From Eubacteriales bacterium (GTDB taxonomy: Bacteria; Bacillota; Clostridia; Peptostreptococcales; Anaerovoracaceae): DNA of 10,386 nucleotides. The stretch covers positions 1 to 10,386 of the forward strand of contig JAQXNW010000094.1 in the NCBI GenBank assembly GCA_029098205.1, written 5' to 3'. Each line of letters begins with the position of its first letter. Within the stretch, counting starts at the first letter, position 1. This document shows positions 7,349 to 10,386 of the stretch, in pieces. The notes under the pieces were generated by a model, which ran no database searches, was not told the DNA's origin, and saw only the letters and a list, made by a program, of their open reading frames with translations. Both the position numbers and the translations under genes were made by a program.

Positions 7349-7426
7349 TTCGTTTGTCTGGATGGATAGATTTATTTGGCAGGGAAGATTTGTCCGGCTG
7401 AAAAGAAAGGAATATATTAAAAGAAC
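7349..7426. other. Short spacer before the CpXC gene
   Basis: This 78-base spacer has no hairpin terminator. A TATATT at 7413-7418 with TTTGTC 18 bases upstream resembles a promoter, but it would start transcription almost at the ATG and remove the ribosome site AAAGAAAGGA (7403-7412), so I do not call it. Read-through from upstream is likely. Confidence 0.4.
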
Positions 7427-8125
7427 ATGGCAGTAGAATTAAAAGAAAAGGTGATCTGTCCGAAATGCGGCGAAGAAACCGAAGTAGCCGTTCGAAAGAG
7501 TCTGAATACCCGGCAGGATCCGGATGTGAAGCAGAAAATCATGGACAGGTCTATGTTCCGCTTTCATTGTCCGAAATGCGGGCAGCAGATCTTTCTGAAT
7601 TACAGTTTCCTTTACCATCAGGTGGAGGATCGGATGATGATCTATTATGCGCCGGATTCGAATTCCTATCAGGAAGCGAAGGATGCGTTCGATGGAAATT
7701 TTAAGGTGAATGGCGTGGATCCGATGCTGAACCCGCAGGTGACAGAGCTTTTCCAGCGCAGGATTGTCCGGGATCTGAATGTGCTCTGCGAAAAAATCGA
7801 GATTCGGGACGCGGGGCTGGACGACCGGGTGATAGAACTTATGAAAGTCGCGTATGGTTCAATGATGCAGACCAGGAACCCGGAGCAGAAGGTGCAGGAG
7901 ATGCTGTTTTTCCGGAAGAAGGATGGCGGATACGCCATTTCATTTCTGAACCAGGGGAAAGGTTTTGCATCGGTTGATTTCAGCCGCAAGGTATATGATA
8001 CGATGGAAGAGGAATTCCGGGATCTTCTTCCTGCTAGTCCGGAGGATTCGCAGTATGATATCGGGTTCGCATGGGCTATGGAGCTTTACCGCCGGAATGA
8101 GGAACGAAAGGAGAAACAGCCATGA
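7427..8125 (+). CDS. CpXC-domain protein (zinc-ribbon-like N-terminus)
   Basis: This 232-aa protein begins with a CpXC domain: two Cys-Pro-Lys-Cys-Gly knuckles, Cys11/Cys14 and Cys48/Cys51, which should bind one zinc ion. The second knuckle is followed by GQQIFLNYSFLYHQVEDRMMIYYAPD, the strand pattern typical of the domain. The rest (about 80-232) is a soluble, charged region with no recognised catalytic motif. There is no signal peptide or membrane segment. The start is acceptable, although the ribosome site lies about 14 bases upstream, longer than its neighbours. The gene ends in an ATGA overlap with the thioesterase gene, so the two are translationally coupled. The function of CpXC proteins is unknown; a role in binding protein or nucleic acid is only a guess from the zinc ribbon. 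Confidence 0.88.
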   Translation: MAVELKEKVICPKCGEETEVAVRKSLNTRQDPDVKQKIMDRSMFRFHCPKCGQQIFLNYSFLYHQVEDRMMIYYAPDSNSYQEAKDAFDGNFKVNGVDPMLNPQVTELFQRRIVRDLNVLCEKIEIRDAGLDDRVIELMKVAYGSMMQTRNPEQKVQEMLFFRKKDGGYAISFLNQGKGFASVDFSRKVYDTMEEEFRDLLPASPEDSQYDIGFAWAMELYRRNEERKEKQP

Positions 8126-8520
8126 CGATGGAATTAAAGACAGGAATCAAAGGGTCTGCTGAAGAGATGGTTACGGAGGAAAATACGGCCGCAAAAGTCG
8201 GATCCGGCCTTCTTCCGGTTTATGCAACACCGTCTATGATTGCTCTGATTGAAAAAGCGGCGCATACTTCGATTGCAGATGGTCTTGAGGATGGACAGGG
8301 CACGGTCGGCACTCTTATGAATGTCAAACACCTTTCCGCGACGCCGATTGGAATGAAAATTACGGCGGAGACAGAGCTTGTTGAAGTGGATCGAAGAAGA
8401 CTTGTATTTTCCGTAAAAGCATACGATGAAGCAGGGCTGATCGGAGAGGGCACGCATGAGCGGTTTATTATTTATAATGATAAATTTCTCGCGAAGGCCG
8501 AGTCCAAGAAAGAAAAATAA
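8122..8520 (+). CDS. FlK-type hotdog acyl-CoA thioesterase
   Basis: This 132-aa single hotdog-fold protein is related to FlK, the fluoroacetyl-CoA thioesterase of Streptomyces cattleya. From memory of FlK, its triad Thr42, Glu50 and His76 is matched here by Thr36 (PVYAT), Glu44 (ALIEK) and His70 (NVKHLSATPIGM), all with the same offset of six. The end GEGTHERFIIYNDKFLAK also matches. The lid phenylalanines of FlK (Phe33, Phe36) correspond to Gly27 and Leu30, so fluoroacetyl specificity is not expected; hydrolysis of another short acyl-CoA is more likely. It is cytoplasmic, and the family is usually dimeric. The start overlaps the CpXC stop (ATGA), with AAAGGAG at 8107-8113 in front. A second ATG at 8128 is a less likely start. 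It is the last gene of the plus-strand cluster. Confidence 0.9.
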   Translation: MTMELKTGIKGSAEEMVTEENTAAKVGSGLLPVYATPSMIALIEKAAHTSIADGLEDGQGTVGTLMNVKHLSATPIGMKITAETELVEVDRRRLVFSVKAYDEAGLIGEGTHERFIIYNDKFLAKAESKKEK

Positions 8521-8585
8521 GGAGCCTGGGGAAAAGAGAATCGGCAGCAGAATGAATCTCTTTCATTGAATCCGTTGTCTGTCTA

Positions 8586-8602
8586 TTAGGGAATTTCCCT
8601 AA
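8586..8602. repeat. 17-base near-perfect palindrome
   Basis: TTAGGGAATTTCCCTAA is an inverted repeat of two 8-base arms around a single T. It lies just beyond the pta terminator on the minus strand and 66 bases after the thioesterase stop on the plus strand. It has no following T run in either direction, so it is not a standard terminator by itself. It could be a protein-binding site, an RNA 3'-end stem for the plus-strand transcript, or chance. Confidence 0.6.
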
Positions 8603-8636
8603 AAAAGGATCCGAGCCGTTATCCGGTCCGGATCCT
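8601..8636 (-). terminator. Rho-independent terminator of pta, possibly bidirectional
   Basis: AGGATCCG (8606-8613) pairs with CGGATCCT (8629-8636). The stem is extended inside by CCG/CGG around a TTATC loop. Read on the minus strand, the hairpin comes 42 bases after the pta stop and is followed by a run of T (the A run at 8601-8606). On the plus strand it is followed by the less pure CTGTTATTTT, so it may also stop the thioesterase transcript. Confidence 0.88.
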
Positions 8637-8678
8637 CTGTTATTTTAAATGTGTGGAAGATAAAAACACATCGCAAGG

Positions 8679-9704
8679 TTAGTCTTCGATGGCCATAGCA
8701 GCTGTGATCAGAGACATGCCATATACTTCATCCGCGTTGCAGCCTCTGGAAAGGTCATTAATCGGAGCGTTGAGACCTTGAAGAATCGGGCCGTATGCCG
8801 CGTATCCGCCCAGACGCTGTGCAACCTTATAGCTGATGTTCGCAGCTTCGATCAGCGGAAAGATGAATGTGTTCGCGTGACCGGCAACCTTGGAATCCTT
8901 GAACTTTGTCTTGGCAACAACCGGGGATACCGCAGCATCAAACTGCATCTCGCCGTCGATGTCAAATTCCGGTCCGAGCTTCCGTGCTTCCGCAACCGCG
9001 TCGTGGGACAGTTTTACGGTTCCGCCCTTGCCGGATCCATTTGTCGAGAAGCTGAGAAGAGCAACCTTCGGATCGATTCCGAATTTCTTCGCCGTCCGTG
9101 CGGTTTCTACAGCAACCTCGCCCAGCTTCTGCGCAGCGGTGAGCGTAACCTCTCCGGTCTTCTTATCAACAGTATCCTTGTAATCAATGTTGATCGCGCA
9201 GTCTCCGAATGCCAGTCTTTCCGCATCGTCTTCTCCGCGGGTCAGAATCATAACTGAGCTTACGAGGTGCGAACCCGGCTTGGTTTTAATCAGCTGCAGC
9301 GCCGGACGGACCGTATCCGCTGTAGAATAGGTTGCGCCTCCGAGCAGGCAGTCCGCTTTTCCCATTTTGACCAGCATCGTGCCGAAATAATTTCCGGCCT
9401 TCAGGCATTCCCGAACCTGATCTTCTGTCATCTTGCCCTTGCGGAGAGCGACCATTTCCTGAACCATCGCTTCCATATCTTCATAGTTGTTTGGATCGAT
9501 GATTTCACAGCCGCTGATGTCAAAACCGCCCTCTTTCGCGTTTTTCGCGAACTGCTTCGGATCTCCGATCAGAAGAACCTTCAGAAGACCTTCTTTTGAG
9601 AGTTTTTCCGAAGCCTCCAGAATACGCGGATCCGGACCGTCGGGAAGGACGATCGTTTTTGTTTCCTTCGCGAGTTTCTCTCTAATCTGTGTAAAAATCG
9701 ACAT
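8679..9704 (-). CDS. pta: Phosphate acetyltransferase
   Basis: This 341-aa cytoplasmic enzyme interconverts acetyl-CoA plus phosphate and acetyl-phosphate plus CoA, the step before acetate kinase in acetate formation. Signature segments are TIVLPDGPDPRILEA (17-31), NYFGTMLVKMGKADCLLGGATYSTADTVRPALQLIKTKPGS (105-145), LLSFSTNGSGKGG (216-228), DGEMQFDAAVSP (250-261), KVAGHANTFIFP (272-283), and the C-terminal INDLSRGCNADEVY with Ser319 and Arg320. Length equals that of the short, single-domain enzymes of Bacillota. I chose ATG 9704 because GGAGG sits five bases upstream and the family N-terminus is MSIFTQIREK-like. The longer frame from 9776 would start inside the -35 box. It has its own promoter and terminator, so it is monocistronic, and ackA is not beside it. 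Confidence 0.97.
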   Translation of the reverse strand: MSIFTQIREKLAKETKTIVLPDGPDPRILEASEKLSKEGLLKVLLIGDPKQFAKNAKEGGFDISGCEIIDPNNYEDMEAMVQEMVALRKGKMTEDQVRECLKAGNYFGTMLVKMGKADCLLGGATYSTADTVRPALQLIKTKPGSHLVSSVMILTRGEDDAERLAFGDCAINIDYKDTVDKKTGEVTLTAAQKLGEVAVETARTAKKFGIDPKVALLSFSTNGSGKGGTVKLSHDAVAEARKLGPEFDIDGEMQFDAAVSPVVAKTKFKDSKVAGHANTFIFPLIEAANISYKVAQRLGGYAAYGPILQGLNAPINDLSRGCNADEVYGMSLITAAMAIED

Positions 9705-9709
9705 GTTTA

Positions 9710-9714
9710 CCTCC
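9710..9714 (-). promoter_or_regulatory. Ribosome binding site that fixes the pta start
   Basis: Read on the minus strand, GGAGG lies five bases before ATG 9704. No such site precedes the longer in-frame start at 9776. Confidence 0.8.
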
Positions 9715-9747
9715 AGAATCAAAGTGACTTCAATTAAACCAAAGCAT

Positions 9748-9776
9748 ATTATATCCTGTTTTTCCGTTATTCGCAA
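9748..9776 (-). promoter_or_regulatory. Sigma-A type promoter of pta
   Basis: On the minus strand, TTGCGA (9771-9776) and a perfect TATAAT (9748-9753) are separated by exactly 17 bases. Transcription should start near 9741, leaving a leader of about 37 bases before ATG 9704. The leader carries no obvious riboswitch or attenuator. The near-consensus sequence suggests strong basal expression, as expected for a central fermentative enzyme. Confidence 0.85.
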
Positions 9777-9780
9777 TGTT

Positions 9781-9796
9781 TTCGGCGGAATCCGAA
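9781..9796. repeat. Small inverted repeats between the divergent promoters
   Basis: TTCGG (9781-9785) and CCGAA (9792-9796) form an inverted repeat. Overlapping it, CGGAATCCG (9786-9794) is a 9-base palindrome around a central A. The elements lie in the 35 bases between the two -35 boxes, where a shared regulator could bind. They are short enough to be chance. Confidence 0.3.
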
Positions 9797-9811
9797 GACC
9801 TGCGTTGAATT

Positions 9812-9840
9812 TTGACTTTCATAAAATTCTTATTTATTAT
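9812..9840 (+). promoter_or_regulatory. Sigma-A type promoter of the Ldh_2-family dehydrogenase gene
   Basis: TTGACT (9812-9817) and TATTAT (9835-9840) are spaced by 17 bases, a close match to the vegetative consensus, in an AT-rich stretch. Transcription would start near 9847, giving a leader of about 75 bases before ATG 9922. I see no stable hairpin in the leader. Confidence 0.75.
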
Positions 9841-9921
9841 AAAATCATAAAAAAGAATATGGAATCTCAAGCAGTGCTGTTAAGGGATTGCATTTATTTT
9901 AGAAAAGAACAGGAGGACAGG

Positions 9922-10386
9922 ATGCCGCAGGTAAGAGATTTGAATGAGAAGGATACGGAGACCAGACCTTATATTTCCTGGGATCTTATCGGAAATTTTA
10001 TGCGGGATGCATTTATCGCAGCGGGACTTCCGAAGGAGGACGCGGAAATCTGCACAGATGTGCTTTTGGAGAGCGATCGGCGCGGCATTGAAAGCCACGG
10101 CTGCAACCGTTTTAAGCCGATTTATATCGATCGGATCCGCGCGGGAATCCTGAATCCTGTAACGAATTATGAAGTCGTGAAGGATACGCCGACAACCGTA
10201 GTCGCCGATGCCCATGATGGAATGGGAATGGTGGCGTCTCATAAAATGATGGAATCTTTGATTGAAAAGGCGAAGACCTATGGAATGGCGGCAGGAGCCA
10301 TCCGGAATTCATCGCATTACGGAATTGCGGGTTACTGGGCTACGATGGCGACGGATGCCGGCATGATCGGAATCACTGGCACAAAT
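9922..10386 (+). CDS. Ldh_2-family malate/L-lactate/ureidoglycolate dehydrogenase, N-terminal part (3' end outside window)
   Basis: The frame is open from ATG 9922 to the window edge, giving 155 residues of a protein that is usually about 330-360 long. It belongs to the NAD(P)-dependent 2-hydroxyacid dehydrogenases of the Ldh_2 fold, which are unrelated to classical lactate and malate dehydrogenases. Visible are the signature SDRRGIESHGCNRF (51-64, with the Ser58-His59 pair), DAHDGMGMVASHKMME (96-111), and NSSHYGIAGYWA (129-140), where His132 matches the expected active-site histidine. The ribosome site AGGAGG (9911-9916) is five bases before the ATG. The first about 17 residues form a polar extension ahead of the usual family start. 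It is divergent from pta and has its own promoter. The substrate (malate, L-lactate, ureidoglycolate, sulfolactate or another 2-oxoacid) cannot be told from this part. Confidence 0.92.
   Translation, partial: MPQVRDLNEKDTETRPYISWDLIGNFMRDAFIAAGLPKEDAEICTDVLLESDRRGIESHGCNRFKPIYIDRIRAGILNPVTNYEVVKDTPTTVVADAHDGMGMVASHKMMESLIEKAKTYGMAAGAIRNSSHYGIAGYWATMATDAGMIGITGTN

Larger units (their letters stand above)
8521..8678. other. Convergent intergenic region between the thioesterase gene and pta
   Basis: This 158-base region separates two genes that point at each other. It contains a weak AT-rich inverted repeat (AAAGAGA 8533-8539, TCTCTTT 8557-8563), a 17-base palindrome at 8586-8602, and the terminator hairpin 8601-8636 that serves pta. 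No small ORF with a ribosome site is visible. Confidence 0.6.

Noticed and set aside
7389..7418. Promoter-like TTTGTC and TATATT before the CpXC gene
   Set aside because: Transcription would begin at about the start codon and exclude the ribosome site, so it is unlikely to drive this gene.
8533..8563. AAAGAGA/TCTCTTT inverted repeat as a terminator for the thioesterase gene
   Set aside because: The stem is only 7 bp with few G-C pairs and a 17-base loop, and no T run follows.
8778..9257. Open frame of 159 codons on the plus strand opposite pta
   Set aside because: pta is unmistakable on the other strand, and the translation has no domain-like features.
9705..9776. Longer pta start at 9776
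   Set aside because: The start would lie inside the -35 box and upstream of the predicted transcription start; ATG 9704 has a good ribosome site and the family N-terminus.
1..10386. Frequent recurrence of TCCGGA and GGATCC-like hexamers throughout the window
   Set aside because: These follow from preferred codons (CCG for Pro, GGA for Gly, CGG for Arg, GAT for Asp) and occur in phase with the genes, so I do not treat them as a repeat family.
1..10386. Search for CRISPR arrays, tRNA or rRNA genes, insertion sequences, phage or defence genes
   Set aside because: No direct-repeat array, cloverleaf-like sequence, transposase, integrase or toxin-antitoxin pair could be recognised on either strand.

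Overview
The window reads as chromosome of a low-to-mid GC anaerobic Bacillota, most likely a Clostridia or Lachnospiraceae-like fermenter. This rests on the style of the EF-Ts tail and the phosphotransacetylase, strong AGGAGG ribosome sites, sigma-A type promoters, a CpXC-domain protein, an acetyl-CoA hydrolase-family CoA-transferase and the absence of oxidative genes. The exact taxon cannot be fixed from the sequence alone. No phage, transposon, CRISPR, tRNA or rRNA signal was seen, and base composition looks even across the window.

Layout. (1) 1-416: 3' end of tsf (EF-Ts), closed by a strong rho-independent terminator at 536-577. (2) 665-4797, plus strand: CoA-transferase, an unrecognised 229-aa protein, an M20-family amidohydrolase and a patatin-like lipid acyl hydrolase. 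(3) 4860-8520, plus strand: a long-chain acyl-CoA synthetase, a HAD phosphatase-like protein, a CpXC zinc-ribbon protein and a FlK-type hotdog acyl-CoA thioesterase. A possible internal promoter lies at about 4787-4816, and no strong terminator separates blocks 2 and 3. (4) 8521-8678: convergent intergenic region holding the pta terminator and a separate 17-bp palindrome. (5) 8679-9704, minus strand: pta as a single-gene unit with a near-consensus promoter. (6) 9922-10386, plus strand: 5' part of an Ldh_2-family NAD(P)-dependent 2-hydroxyacid dehydrogenase, transcribed divergently from pta from its own near-consensus promoter.

How the genes may work together. Five of the products in blocks 2-4 make, move, release or consume acyl groups: CoA-transferase, acyl hydrolase, acyl-CoA synthetase, acyl-CoA thioesterase and phosphotransacetylase. 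An amidohydrolase of a family that cleaves N-acyl amino acids lies among them. A simple inference is a housekeeping acyl-turnover locus that frees fatty or carboxylic acids from lipids and amides, activates them with CoA and releases CoA again. It is flanked by the acetyl-CoA to acetyl-phosphate step and a lactate/malate-type dehydrogenase. The individual family assignments are well supported, but the shared pathway is not proven.

I did not find a clear new defence, mobile or biosynthetic system. The points most worth following are the unrecognised 229-aa protein, the CpXC protein translationally coupled to a thioesterase, the FlK-like enzyme lacking the lid phenylalanines, and the unexplained palindromes between genes.
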